Source of the DNA: Nitrospiraceae bacterium
GTDB taxonomy: Bacteria > Nitrospirota > Nitrospiria > Nitrospirales > UBA8639
Assembly: GCA_020632635.1 (NCBI GenBank)
Contig: JACKFE010000002.1
Location: 248,001-312,000, forward strand
DNA: 64,000 nt
Reading direction: 5' to 3'
The stretch's first letter is position 1. Each line of letters begins with the position of its first letter. The translations under genes were made by a program, and so were the position numbers. Shown piece after piece: positions 8,285 to 16,221 of this stretch. Below the pieces are notes generated by a model. That model was not told the DNA's origin and made no database searches. It saw only the letters and a list, made by a program, of their open reading frames with translations.

Positions 8285-9019
8285 TCAGGACTTCGGTTGA
8301 GATAATTCGGCCACCCAGGGATACTGAAAACATTCCTGATCGGCATACCCTAAATTAGAGACCGTCTGACTAAAAGGCACATCCTCTGAACTTTTATAAT
8401 AGGTCCCAAATATACGATCGCACCACACGCTTGTGATCCCAAAATTTCCCCGTTCATTGTGAAAATGATGCAATAAATGATGCCGCTTGATTTTTCGCAA
8501 AAATTTATTCCGTGGAGTCACCTTCAAATGCTGCATGCAATGCCCGAGCTCATACACCATAAAACACCCTAACCCAATCGCAAATGCACTAGGAATCTCT
8601 GGCCACCCTCCAACGCATAATCCTATGGGTACGGTTGCCGCCACAATCGTAGGCAACGTGGTATTCAAAGCCCCAAATAAAACACTAAGGTCATTGGGAT
8701 CTTGATGATGGTCGTAATGAATGCGCTTCCAGAGCGCGGCGGTCCATGGCGACCGATATAAAAACCGTCCATGGAGAATAAATCGATGAACCCCATATTC
8801 GACAAAGGGATAGGCTAATAACGTGGCAACCGCTGTCCATCCGGCACTCTCCCAACCTGAGAACCCCTGGCGATGAACATAGATGACACTAGTCAGGCTA
8901 CAAAACAACAAGACAAAATATACCTGTATGCCGGGATAAGTCAGGTACGCGGAGAGAAGCTCTTTGGCCGTCATCCGATCTAAATAATATTTTTCCTGAT
9001 ACCAACGACGATGAGACAT
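8285..9019 (-). CDS. Fatty acid hydroxylase / sterol desaturase superfamily membrane protein
   Basis: Integral membrane di-iron oxygenase of 244 residues that would hydroxylate an acyl or sphingoid chain. Histidine clusters of the superfamily are present: HRFILH (78-83), HYDHH (101-105), H160 and H164 (GHCMQH), and HHLLHHFH (180-187). Hydrophobic helices lie at about 32-48, 60-75 and 122-158. It is the first gene of the leftward set that continues with the candidate ceramide synthase. A promoter-like TATAAT element is seen upstream (9094-9122). In sphingolipid loci such enzymes hydroxylate ceramide or its fatty acid; that substrate is inferred from the neighbours. Confidence 0.85.
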   Translation of the reverse strand: MSHRRWYQEKYYLDRMTAKELLSAYLTYPGIQVYFVLLFCSLTSVIYVHRQGFSGWESAGWTAVATLLAYPFVEYGVHRFILHGRFLYRSPWTAALWKRIHYDHHQDPNDLSVLFGALNTTLPTIVAATVPIGLCVGGWPEIPSAFAIGLGCFMVYELGHCMQHLKVTPRNKFLRKIKRHHLLHHFHNERGNFGITSVWCDRIFGTYYKSSEDVPFSQTVSNLGYADQECFQYPWVAELSQPKS

Positions 9020-9336
9020 AACACTATTCCTTAACTAGGCTCGAGAATGTCCAACACCAAACTGAGCAAAGTTTTCCAACGGGAAGTGGCCCGATTATAA
9101 AAACCTCTCAGCCCCACCACAAGAATCATAGAAAAATACAACTAAATCATCCCTGGATGAAATTTCGTCTATACATTTTTGAACGTCTTAAGTAAAATTC
9201 AACCGCCTCTTTGAGATAAAGAAATGTCGGGGTTCACATCAACGGCTATCCCCCGAAATACACTTCTCGCTCTTGAGTCGAAAATGAGGGGTTCGAGGAC
9301 ACATCCTGGAATTTACTTGCATATCAAATATTGCAT
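9020..9336. other. Divergent intergenic region between hydroxylase and HIT genes
   Basis: About 317 bases without a gene. The left part holds the leftward sigma-70-like promoter described at 9094-9122. The right part, next to the HIT gene, shows no convincing -10/-35 pair and no clear Shine-Dalgarno. One near-match to a sigma-54 element (9307-9321) has the wrong spacing and was rejected. No RNA gene or repeat was recognised. Confidence 0.6.
9094..9122 (-). promoter_or_regulatory. Sigma-70-like promoter for hydroxylase/ceramide-synthase cluster
   Basis: On the minus strand a perfect TATAAT (complement of 9094-9099) is preceded, at a 17-base spacer, by TTGTGG (complement of 9117-9122), a partial -35 match. 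Transcription would start near 9087, about 68 bases before the hydroxylase ATG. Confidence 0.45.
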
Positions 9337-9783
9337 ATGAACCCTACGAATATCACACTTGAAAAATTCGGCTACCCTGCCACCCTCATCAAGCAGTATA
9401 CCCGGTGGGCACTTCTTTTGCGGCCTCAACAGGTAACCATAGGCTCACTTATTCTTGTGTGTCTTGATAAGGCAAATGCATTCTCCGAGATCTCAAGCGA
9501 CTCTTTCATAGAGCTCGCTGTAGTCATTCGTGAAGTGGAAACCAATTTATCCCAGTTATTTTCCTATGAGAAAATCAACTATTTGATGCTGATGATGGTA
9601 GATCCAGATGTTCATTTTCACATCATTCCTCGTTATTCCAACGCTCGAGAGTTTCACTCTCAGCAATTTCTCGACCATAGCTGGCCAGGCCCTCCCAATC
9701 TCAAACTGGGAAATGAAATTACCCAATCCACCCAACATGAACTGCAAGGGTTTCTAAAAAACAGTTGGAAATCTCTTGATTAA
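9337..9783 (+). CDS. HIT-family nucleotide hydrolase/transferase-like protein
   Basis: Small cytoplasmic protein of 148 residues with the C-terminal HIT signature region PDVHFHIIPRY. The two later histidines of the H-x-H-x-H triad are present, including the likely nucleophile, while the first position is Asp. The IPRY continuation is typical of HIT hydrolases of dinucleoside polyphosphates or adenylates. The ATG at 9337 is used; the preceding TTG at 9331 adds two residues only. It lies between the divergent lipid genes and the sigma-54-preceded acyl-AMP ligase, about 150 bases upstream of that promoter. Possible role: removing AMP-containing by-products, but no direct link to lipid synthesis is shown. 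Confidence 0.75.
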   Translation: MNPTNITLEKFGYPATLIKQYTRWALLLRPQQVTIGSLILVCLDKANAFSEISSDSFIELAVVIREVETNLSQLFSYEKINYLMLMMVDPDVHFHIIPRYSNAREFHSQQFLDHSWPGPPNLKLGNEITQSTQHELQGFLKNSWKSLD

Positions 9784-9843
9784 ACATTAGGTATTTTTCC
9801 ATTGCATTCAATAAGTTAAGATGTTGCCAAATAAACTCAATGC

Positions 9844-9861
9844 GTGTGTTTTTCGTCACAC
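9844..9861. promoter_or_regulatory. Dyad upstream of the sigma-54 promoter (possible activator site)
   Basis: Inverted repeat GTGTG-(8 nt)-CACAC centred about 107 bases upstream of the predicted start at about 9960, a usual distance for a bacterial enhancer-binding protein site. The arms are only 5 bp, so this may be chance. Confidence 0.3.
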
Positions 9862-9933
9862 ATATTTTCATGAACTTACAAATGAAGCTTCTAAAATGAG
9901 CCGTGTTCTCTTATATTTCGACATATTAATGAT

Positions 9934-9949
9934 TGGCACACCTATTGCT
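9934..9949 (+). promoter_or_regulatory. Sigma-54 (RpoN) promoter for the acyl-AMP ligase gene
   Basis: TGGCACACCTATTGCT matches the consensus TGGCAC-N5-TTGC(A/T) at every defined position, with the obligatory 10 bases between the GG (-24) and GC (-12). The predicted start of transcription is near 9960, about 35 bases before the ATG at 9995. It sits in intergenic AT-rich DNA at the right place and in the right orientation. It implies that an ATP-dependent activator switches on at least the first genes of this operon. Confidence 0.7.
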
Positions 9950-9994
9950 TATTTATAATTGACTTTTATTGTCCTCTTACTCCGTCAGAACAAC

Positions 9995-11755
9995 ATGACT
10001 ATGACACCTACAGTTACCTTACATTCTTTGCCACTGAATCCCGGGAACTTTCCAACTCTTTCCGACGCCCTTGATTATGCTTCGTTAGGCGAAACCGGTT
10101 GCAATTTTTATTCAGGTCGAGGAAAGCTGGCTCATGTCCTGTCATACAAAGACTTGCAAATTCAAGCCAAGAATCTGGCCAAAAAGCTTAACTCATTACG
10201 CTTGGATCGTGGAGCCCGTGTGGCCTTGGTGGCCGATACCAATCCTGATTTCATCCGATTTTTCTTTGCGTGCCAATATGCCGGGCTCACTCCTGTACCT
10301 TTGCCAATTTCGCTACACCTGGGAGGACATCAAGCCTATGTCACGCAACTGCGCCGGCTCTTGGAGAGTTGTTGCCCGTCAGTTGCTATGGCGCCAGAGG
10401 GTTTAGTCCCTTATTTGGAAGAGGCTTCTCAGGGCTTAGGCCTTTCTCTTATAGGCGGCCCAGAGATTTTCGCTTCCCTGCCGGAAGACGAGAGTCAATT
10501 ATGTCCGTTGGCTCCTCATGAACTGGCCTATATTCAATATACTTCAGGCAGCACCAGGTGGCCCCGTGGCGTAGAGGTGACTCAGGCCGCAGTAATGACC
10601 AACCTCGCAGGGATTATTCAAAACGGTTTGCAGGTCACTGCTGGCGATCGTTGTGTTTCCTGGCTCCCTTTTTATCATGATATGGGATTGGTGGGTTTTG
10701 TACTTGGGCCGATAGCGTCACAATTGTCTGTGGACTATCTCAGTACCCGTGACTTTGCCATGCGTCCAAGGCAGTGGTTATCGTTGATGACCAAAAGCCA
10801 GGCAACGATCTCGTTTAGCCCTTCCTTCGGATACGAACTTTGCGTAAGACGATTAGGGGAAGAATCTCCAGAGCAATTTGATCTATCTCATTGGAGGATT
10901 GCCGGAGTTGGGGCGGAAACGATTCGCGCCGAAAGCCTTTTACGTTTTTCGTCTACACTAGGGCCATCTGGCTTTCGCCAGGAATCATTCCTTGCCTGCT
11001 ATGGAATGGCTGAATGTTCTCTTGCCATCAGCTTCGCCCCGCTGGGACAAGGACTGGACGTTGATCAGGTTGACGGAGATTGCCTTTCCAATGAAAAAGA
11101 AGCTCTGCCATTCATAGCATCTCTATCATCAGAGGAGAATGGGAGATGCAGTTCATTTGTTAATTGCGGAGTTCCTCTCCCAGGGTATGAGGTTGAAATC
11201 CGTGACGCAGATGGGTTTGCGCTTGGCATTCGAAAAAGCGGCACCATTTTCGTGCGAGGAGCTAGCATCATGTCCGGTTATTTTAATGATCCGGCTACCA
11301 CTGACGAAGTACTCTCGGCTGATGGCTGGCTGAACACCGGAGACATCGGCTATTGGATCGATGATAGCTTGGTCATTATCGGGCGATCAAAAGACATGAT
11401 TATCATTAATGGGCGGAATATCTGGCCACAAGATCTGGAGTTTCTCGCGGAACAACAGCCTGAAGTTCGACCAGGTGACTCATCAGCCTTTTCCGTATCT
11501 GGACCCGATGGTGAGGAAATGGCCGTGATGGTGATCCAATGCCGTGACTCAGATCCTCAGAAACGGGAAGACCTTGTTAAGCGTCTCCGTGCGCTCGTGT
11601 ATCAGGAACTCTCAATTCCCTGTTACATTGAACTCATTCCCCCACGCTCACTTCCAAGAACCTCTTCGGGGAAACTATCGCGTTCTCGCGCAAAAATCGA
11701 CTTTTTATCCCGCGTCCAATGGGATGTGTTAGCGCCTATGCTGTCGGCCTCCTAA
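9995..11755 (+). CDS. Fatty acyl-AMP ligase / acyl-ACP synthetase (AasR-like)
   Basis: Adenylate-forming enzyme of about 586 residues that activates a fatty acid as acyl-AMP and, given the ACP gene two genes downstream, probably loads it onto that carrier protein. The ATP-binding P-loop YTSGSTRWPRG (near residue 184) and the motifs WLPFYHDMGL, ACYGMAE, GWLNTGDIGY and the C-terminal PRTSSGKLSR with its catalytic lysine are all present. The WLPFYHDMGL block is characteristic of FAAL-type enzymes rather than acyl-CoA ligases. The chosen ATG at 9995 follows the sigma-54 promoter; an upstream TTG at 9959 would coincide with the predicted transcript start and is rejected. It is followed by cerR-, acp- and spt-like genes. 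In Caulobacter an enzyme of this type is required for ceramide synthesis. Confidence 0.88.
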   Translation: MTMTPTVTLHSLPLNPGNFPTLSDALDYASLGETGCNFYSGRGKLAHVLSYKDLQIQAKNLAKKLNSLRLDRGARVALVADTNPDFIRFFFACQYAGLTPVPLPISLHLGGHQAYVTQLRRLLESCCPSVAMAPEGLVPYLEEASQGLGLSLIGGPEIFASLPEDESQLCPLAPHELAYIQYTSGSTRWPRGVEVTQAAVMTNLAGIIQNGLQVTAGDRCVSWLPFYHDMGLVGFVLGPIASQLSVDYLSTRDFAMRPRQWLSLMTKSQATISFSPSFGYELCVRRLGEESPEQFDLSHWRIAGVGAETIRAESLLRFSSTLGPSGFRQESFLACYGMAECSLAISFAPLGQGLDVDQVDGDCLSNEKEALPFIASLSSEENGRCSSFVNCGVPLPGYEVEIRDADGFALGIRKSGTIFVRGASIMSGYFNDPATTDEVLSADGWLNTGDIGYWIDDSLVIIGRSKDMIIINGRNIWPQDLEFLAEQQPEVRPGDSSAFSVSGPDGEEMAVMVIQCRDSDPQKREDLVKRLRALVYQELSIPCYIELIPPRSLPRTSSGKLSRSRAKIDFLSRVQWDVLAPMLSAS

Positions 11756-11763
11756 AGGAGGCC
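11746..11763 (+). promoter_or_regulatory. Hairpin spanning the acyl-AMP ligase stop codon
   Basis: Perfect 7-bp inverted repeat GGCCTCC-TAAA-GGAGGCC with the stop codon in its loop. No T-run follows, so it is not an intrinsic terminator. It may slow ribosomes or protect the upstream mRNA. The GGAGG inside the right arm is about 40 bases from the next start and is unlikely to serve it. Confidence 0.35.
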
Positions 11764-11803
11764 TGACGGCTGGCACCCTTTCTCTCTTCGCCGTTCAAAA
11801 TTT

Positions 11804-12730
11804 ATGTCCCAGATCGTGGCCTTAACTGGTGCCTCTGGTTTTATCGGAGGTGTCCTGGCAACTCGCCTAAGGGAAAAAGGATTTCGGGTCAGAGCTCTCC
11901 TTCGTTCACATACTCATCAACAATGCCTAGAAGACATTGGAGTTGAGGTCATCAAGGGAAATCTCGATGATGGCCAGGCCATCAATAGAATGCTCCAAGG
12001 ATGCCAGACCTTTATTCACTGCGCCGGAGCTATCCGAGGTCGCAATAAACAAGATTTTTTTCCAGCCAATATCTCTTCCATCTCTCATTTCATCAAAACT
12101 TGCCGAACCATAAGGCCACACCCGAAAATCATCCTCATTTCTTCTCTGGCAGCTCGCGAACCGTCCCTTTCACATTATGCCTGGAGTAAGCGAGAAGGGG
12201 AGCTGACATTAAGCCGCGAAGCACCTGACCTCCCTTGGGTCATTTTCAGGCCTCCCGCCGTCTATGGCCCCAATGATCAAAGCCTTCGCCCGTTGTTCAA
12301 GCTCATGAAGTTGGGAATTGGTGTGCAATTAGGATCAGACAACTCACGATTTTCCTTGATCCACGTAGAAGACTTTGTCAGAGCCGTTATTGATTGGGTC
12401 AAAACTGAAGGTCCAACTGGGTATATATATGAAATCGACGACGGATTTCCTGGTGGCCATTCCTGGGCTGAGGTTTTCCAAAGCGGTGAACGTCCCATTC
12501 GACTTCGACTCAGGCTCCCCCCGACTGCGTTATATGTGGCTGCAACCCTGAACGAGAAAGTTTCTCGTCTATTGGGATATTTACCGCTCCTCACCAAAGG
12601 AAAAGTTGCCGAACTGCTTCATCCCAATTGGGTTTGTGACACTCGTGAAACGGTAAAAATTCTCAATTGGCAGCCTCGAATCTCTTTAAAATCCGGCTTG
12701 CGTCAATTAGAAACATCAGATAATGTTTGA
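11804..12730 (+). CDS. cerR: Extended SDR, NAD(P)-dependent epimerase-like, candidate ceramide reductase CerR
   Basis: A 308-residue Rossmann-fold oxidoreductase. The N-terminus MSQIVALTGASGFIG carries the TGxxGxxG nucleotide-binding loop, and the catalytic Tyr/Lys pair appears as YAWSK near residue 125, with the upstream Ser in LISSLAA. The C-terminal region is that of atypical extended SDRs annotated as epimerases. In Caulobacter such a protein (CerR) reduces the keto group during dihydroceramide formation. Here the gene lies 48 bp after the acyl-AMP ligase and 152 bp before the ACP, in the same direction. The ceramide role comes from context and known family examples; the motifs alone support only an SDR. 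Confidence 0.78.
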   Translation: MSQIVALTGASGFIGGVLATRLREKGFRVRALLRSHTHQQCLEDIGVEVIKGNLDDGQAINRMLQGCQTFIHCAGAIRGRNKQDFFPANISSISHFIKTCRTIRPHPKIILISSLAAREPSLSHYAWSKREGELTLSREAPDLPWVIFRPPAVYGPNDQSLRPLFKLMKLGIGVQLGSDNSRFSLIHVEDFVRAVIDWVKTEGPTGYIYEIDDGFPGGHSWAEVFQSGERPIRLRLRLPPTALYVAATLNEKVSRLLGYLPLLTKGKVAELLHPNWVCDTRETVKILNWQPRISLKSGLRQLETSDNV

Positions 12731-12752
12731 GGGGAGAAAGGCCAACCTCTCT

Positions 12753-12784
12753 TGAAGAAATATCAACCATCTGGAATTTCTTCA
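12753..12784 (+). promoter_or_regulatory. 9-bp inverted repeat in the cerR-acp gap
   Basis: TGAAGAAAT and ATTTCTTCA face each other across a 14-base loop, just downstream of the cerR-like stop and just before a promoter-like element. No T-tract follows, so it is probably an mRNA stabiliser or a protein-binding site rather than a terminator. Confidence 0.4.
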
Positions 12785-12788
12785 TGGT

Positions 12789-12816
12789 TTGAAAATATCA
12801 CGGGTTATGATATTTT
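12789..12816 (+). promoter_or_regulatory. Possible internal sigma-70 promoter before the acp-spt genes
   Basis: TTGAAA and TATTTT separated by 16 bases in an AT-rich 152-bp gap, with a predicted start near 12823, about 60 bases before the acp ATG. It would let acp-spt and the neu genes be expressed separately from the sigma-54 promoter. Confidence 0.4.
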
Positions 12817-12882
12817 TCATAACATCATCAGCACGGATTAGTATCTCCTTTCCAATATGAAATTTTCCTATAGGGTCATTGC

Positions 12883-13128
12883 ATGACGCCATATGTCGAA
12901 ATTCTCCCGCAAATTCTAGAAACGCTTCAGCCCTTTACAAAAGAAGGACAAGCATTGGCAGAAGAAACCGAACTCGTCAGTGAACTCGGCTTGGATTCCA
13001 TGCAGGTCATGCAAGTCCTCTTGAAAATTGAAGACCGATTTGACATCTCTATCCCCTTGAATAATTTACCTACCATTCGAACCGTAAAAGATCTTGGACT
13101 CGAAATCGAACAACTACTCAAGAATTAG
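12883..13128 (+). CDS. Acyl carrier protein (sphingolipid-type AcpR candidate)
   Basis: Acidic 81-residue carrier protein with the phosphopantetheine attachment motif GLDSMQ, Ser39 being the modified residue. The four-helix ACP layout is visible (VEILPQILETL, the SMQVMQVLLKIEDRF helix, then TVKDLGLEIEQLL). The stop is only 2 bases before the spt ATG, so translation is almost certainly coupled. With an acyl-AMP ligase upstream and serine palmitoyltransferase immediately downstream, this is very likely the dedicated carrier that delivers the fatty acid for condensation with serine, as established for Caulobacter AcpR. Confidence 0.88.
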   Translation: MTPYVEILPQILETLQPFTKEGQALAEETELVSELGLDSMQVMQVLLKIEDRFDISIPLNNLPTIRTVKDLGLEIEQLLKN

Positions 13129-13130
13129 CC

Positions 13131-14318
13131 ATGTCCTTATTTGACAAATTTACCACGCTTCAAGAAACACGGCAGGCCTTGCTTCAAAGTGGAGTCAATC
13201 CGTTCCACCTCACTGTGGAAAAAATCCTCTCACCGACCGAAGCGATCATGAATGGACGTCATACTATTCTGGTTGGATCCAATAATTACCTAGGACTTAC
13301 ATTTCACCCGGAATGCATTCAGGCAGGACATCAGGCCCTCGATCAAGAAGGAACAGGTACTACGGGATCCAGAATGGCCAATGGATCGTTTGCGGCACAC
13401 GGATATCTTGAAGAAGCCATTGCCTCCTTTTACGATCTCCCTCATGCCATCGTCTTTTCAACAGGGTACCAAGCTAACCTAGGAATCCTCTCCACTTTGG
13501 CCGGGGCAGGTGATGTCATTCTGATGGATGCCGATTCTCACGCCAGCATCTATGACGGATGTCGTTTGAGCGGGGCAGAAATCATCCGCTTCAAACACAA
13601 TGACGTCTCTGACATGGAAAAACGGCTCCGCCGGCTCGGCAATCGAGCCACCCACACGCTCATTGTAGTGGAGGGTATCTACAGCATGTTGGGCGACCGA
13701 GCCCCACTGGCCGAAATGGTGGCCGTGAAGAAACAATATGGCGCTACCATGGTCGTTGATGAGGCCCATTCCTTAGGAATTTTAGGGGAACAGGGGCGAG
13801 GGCTCGTGGAGGAAGTAGGCGCGGAACAAGAGGTGGATTGTATTGTCGGAACCTTCAGTAAAAGCCTAGGGTCTACCGGTGGGTTTGCGGTCAGCCGTCA
13901 CCCATTGTTTGACATGATCCGGTATGCCAGCCGCCCATATATCTTTACGGCATCCCCATGCCCCTCGGTGGTCGCAACCACCACAGCTGCACTCCGAGTA
14001 GTGCGAAAACACCCAGAATTGCGTCAACAACTATGGGCCAATGCCAATCGGCTATTTAATGGCCTCATAACCAGCGGCTATACTCTAGGAGCAGAGGTGG
14101 GACCGGTCATTGCCGCAATGATTCCCAACAAGGAACTCGCCTTAACCATGTGGCAAGGCCTGCTTGAACACGGTATTTATGTCAATCTTATGATTCCTCC
14201 GGCCACTCCGAATGGCGAATGTCTCTTACGATGTAGTGTCAGCGCCGCCCATACCGAAGCCCAACTGACCCATATCTGCCAAACCTTTCATACCTTAAAA
14301 GAGCAATTTCTCTCCTAA
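13131..14318 (+). CDS. spt: Serine palmitoyltransferase (PLP-dependent alpha-oxoamine synthase)
   Basis: A 395-residue PLP enzyme that would condense serine with an acyl thioester to give 3-ketosphinganine, the committed step of sphingolipid synthesis. Family motifs in order: NNYLGLTFHP, GTGTTGSRM, HASIYDG, VVEGIYSMLGD, VDEAHSLGILG and the PLP lysine site GTFSKSLGSTGGF (Lys244). Alpha-oxoamine synthases also include KBL, ALAS and BioF. The adjacent ACP gene (2-bp gap), the acyl-AMP ligase and the SDR favour SPT. No N-terminal targeting sequence is seen, as expected for soluble bacterial SPT. The neuA gene follows after 34 bp on the same strand. Confidence 0.88.
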   Translation: MSLFDKFTTLQETRQALLQSGVNPFHLTVEKILSPTEAIMNGRHTILVGSNNYLGLTFHPECIQAGHQALDQEGTGTTGSRMANGSFAAHGYLEEAIASFYDLPHAIVFSTGYQANLGILSTLAGAGDVILMDADSHASIYDGCRLSGAEIIRFKHNDVSDMEKRLRRLGNRATHTLIVVEGIYSMLGDRAPLAEMVAVKKQYGATMVVDEAHSLGILGEQGRGLVEEVGAEQEVDCIVGTFSKSLGSTGGFAVSRHPLFDMIRYASRPYIFTASPCPSVVATTTAALRVVRKHPELRQQLWANANRLFNGLITSGYTLGAEVGPVIAAMIPNKELALTMWQGLLEHGIYVNLMIPPATPNGECLLRCSVSAAHTEAQLTHICQTFHTLKEQFLS

Positions 14319-14352
14319 CGGCTCTCCCTTTACTGACTATGAAAGATCTGTG

Positions 14353-15087
14353 ATGGCATGGGGCACACTCAAAGTCTTGGCCGTCGTGCCCGCCCGTGGA
14401 GGAAGCAAGGGCATCCCGCGGAAGAATCTGTGCCAGGTGGGAGGGCGTTCATTGATCGCTCATGCCGGGGCCACCGTAAAAGCCCTGCCATGGATTGATC
14501 ATGCCATTATCTCAACTGACGACGCTGCCATGCTGGAGGAAGGGAAACAGTATGGGCTTGATGCGCCATTTCTTCGCCCTTCAAATTTGGCTCAAGATAC
14601 CACCACTGCAGTAGACACCTGGCGGCATGCATGGCTAGCCAGTGAGGCCGTGTATAATTGTCAATTCGATCTGTCTGTCTGGCTACAACCCACCACCCCA
14701 TTGCGAACCCCTGAGGAAGTCGAGCGAACCGTCCAGGCGCTTGTGGAAGGCCATCACCAAGCCGCCGCCACCATCAGCCGAGTTCCCGGACATTTCACGC
14801 CACAGAAAATTCTGACAGTGGATGATCAACACCTTATTCATTATTATCTTCAGGATGGGGCGCAACATACCGGGCGGCAAACGATTCCTGCATATTACTA
14901 CCGAAATGGAATCTGTTATGCTGTCACACGAGCAACTCTCATCGACAAGGGCCTGATTATCGAACAAGATTGTGTGGGTGTGCTCATAGACCGCCCTATT
15001 CTAAATATCGACGAACCCTTAGAGCTGGCCCTGGCCGATCTGTTGGCCTCCCAATCATCAGATCAGGCCTCATCTCGACCGGGGTAG
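14353..15087 (+). CDS. neuA: CMP-nonulosonate (sialic-acid type) cytidylyltransferase
   Basis: Activates a nine-carbon acid sugar with CTP to the CMP form used by glycosyltransferases. The N-terminal VVPARGGSKGIPRKN is the defining CTP-binding motif, followed by ISTDD, LQPTTPLRTPEEV, the substrate segment YYRNGICYAVTR and C-terminal LNIDEPLELALAD. The length of 244 residues fits NeuA/LegF/PseF. The start is the ATG at 14353, with a GTG three bases earlier in frame as an alternative. It begins 34 bp after spt and is followed by neuB and neuC. The exact sugar (neuraminic, legionaminic or related) cannot be read from this gene. Confidence 0.88.
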   Translation: MAWGTLKVLAVVPARGGSKGIPRKNLCQVGGRSLIAHAGATVKALPWIDHAIISTDDAAMLEEGKQYGLDAPFLRPSNLAQDTTTAVDTWRHAWLASEAVYNCQFDLSVWLQPTTPLRTPEEVERTVQALVEGHHQAAATISRVPGHFTPQKILTVDDQHLIHYYLQDGAQHTGRQTIPAYYYRNGICYAVTRATLIDKGLIIEQDCVGVLIDRPILNIDEPLELALADLLASQSSDQASSRPG

Positions 15088-15183
15088 CACATCGGCATCA
15101 ATACCGAATTCACAACCTCATGATGGTCTTCATAAGAGTCTTGTAACATCGCAGTTATCACATGCACCGATTTCCTCACTCCG

Positions 15184-16221
15184 ATGATTGAAACCTGGAT
15201 CGACACCCATCAACAAGGGGCTCCTTGCACCATCATTGCCGAAGTGGGCCAAAACCATGATGGTAGTTTGGGGTTGGCCCATGCCTTTATCGACGCCATT
15301 GCCGACGCCGGAGCGAATGCCGTTAAGTTCCAGACCCATATCGCTTCCGCCGAAAGCACCCCAGGCGAACCCTGGCGCAAACAGTTCAGCATGCAGGACG
15401 CCACACGGTATGACTACTGGCGTCGCATGGAATTCACAGCACCACAATGGGCTGGACTGAAAGACCATGCCAGCCAACGCGGCTTACACTTTCTCAGCTC
15501 CCCATTTTCATTAGAGGCCATCGACCTATTAACGAAGGTCGGCATCCCAGCTTGGAAAGTCCCCTCAGGAGAAATCACGAACACCCCTCTGCTGGATCAC
15601 ATGATCCAGACCGGGTTACCCATCATTCTCTCGACCGGGTTAAGCCCCATGGCCGAAATTGCCACGACTGTGTCCTATCTACGGAAATTTTCCAACCCGC
15701 TCGCGGTCATGCAATGCACATCGATGTATCCTTGTCCGCCGGAATACGTTGGCCTGAACGTGCTGGCCGACCTGCGCACCCGATGCCAATGCGCTGTTGG
15801 CCTATCCGATCATTCCGGCACCATTTTTCCTGGGCTCGCCGCAACAGCCCTCGGTGTCGAAGTGCTGGAACTTCATGTCACCTTGAGCCGGGAAATGTTC
15901 GGTCCTGACATTCCATCCTCCATCACCACCGGCGAACTCCGTGAATTAGTGAGTGGCATCCGTATGGTTGAACACATTCGACGAAACCCCGTGAATAAAG
16001 ACATCATCCCGGAACAGATCGCGCCCCTCCGGGATATCTTCATGAAAAGCATTGTGGCCAAGGCAGACCTTCCCGAAGGCACCACCCTAACCAAGGCACA
16101 TTTGGCATTCAAAAAACCTGGCACAGGAATATCGCCCCAACGCATTCACGAAGTGGTCGGACGCCGTCTACGCCATCCCCTACAACGGGATACACCGATT
16201 ACCCTCAAGGATCTGGTATAG
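15184..16221 (+). CDS. neuB: N-acetylneuraminate-type synthase with C-terminal SAF domain
   Basis: Condenses phosphoenolpyruvate with a six-carbon amino sugar to a nonulosonic acid. The NeuB barrel is recognisable: IIAEVGQNHDGS, AGANAVKFQTH, HFLSSPFSLEAID, WKVPSGEITNTPLL, ILSTGLSP, CTSMYPCPPE and VGLSDHSG. An antifreeze/SAF domain occupies the last 70 residues (KSIVAKADLPEGTTLT and GISPQRIHEVVGRRL). The full length of 345 residues is normal. The stop at 16219-16221 abuts the neuC ATG with no gap, so the two are translationally linked. Confidence 0.93.
   Translation: MIETWIDTHQQGAPCTIIAEVGQNHDGSLGLAHAFIDAIADAGANAVKFQTHIASAESTPGEPWRKQFSMQDATRYDYWRRMEFTAPQWAGLKDHASQRGLHFLSSPFSLEAIDLLTKVGIPAWKVPSGEITNTPLLDHMIQTGLPIILSTGLSPMAEIATTVSYLRKFSNPLAVMQCTSMYPCPPEYVGLNVLADLRTRCQCAVGLSDHSGTIFPGLAATALGVEVLELHVTLSREMFGPDIPSSITTGELRELVSGIRMVEHIRRNPVNKDIIPEQIAPLRDIFMKSIVAKADLPEGTTLTKAHLAFKKPGTGISPQRIHEVVGRRLRHPLQRDTPITLKDLV

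Noticed and set aside
9307..9321. Sigma-54-like TGGAAT...TTGCA element ahead of the HIT gene
   Set aside because: The distance between GG and GC is one base too short; this spacing is strict for RpoN promoters.
9844..9861. Hairpin after the HIT gene read as a terminator
   Set aside because: Arms of 5 bp and no T-run; kept only as a low-confidence regulatory dyad.
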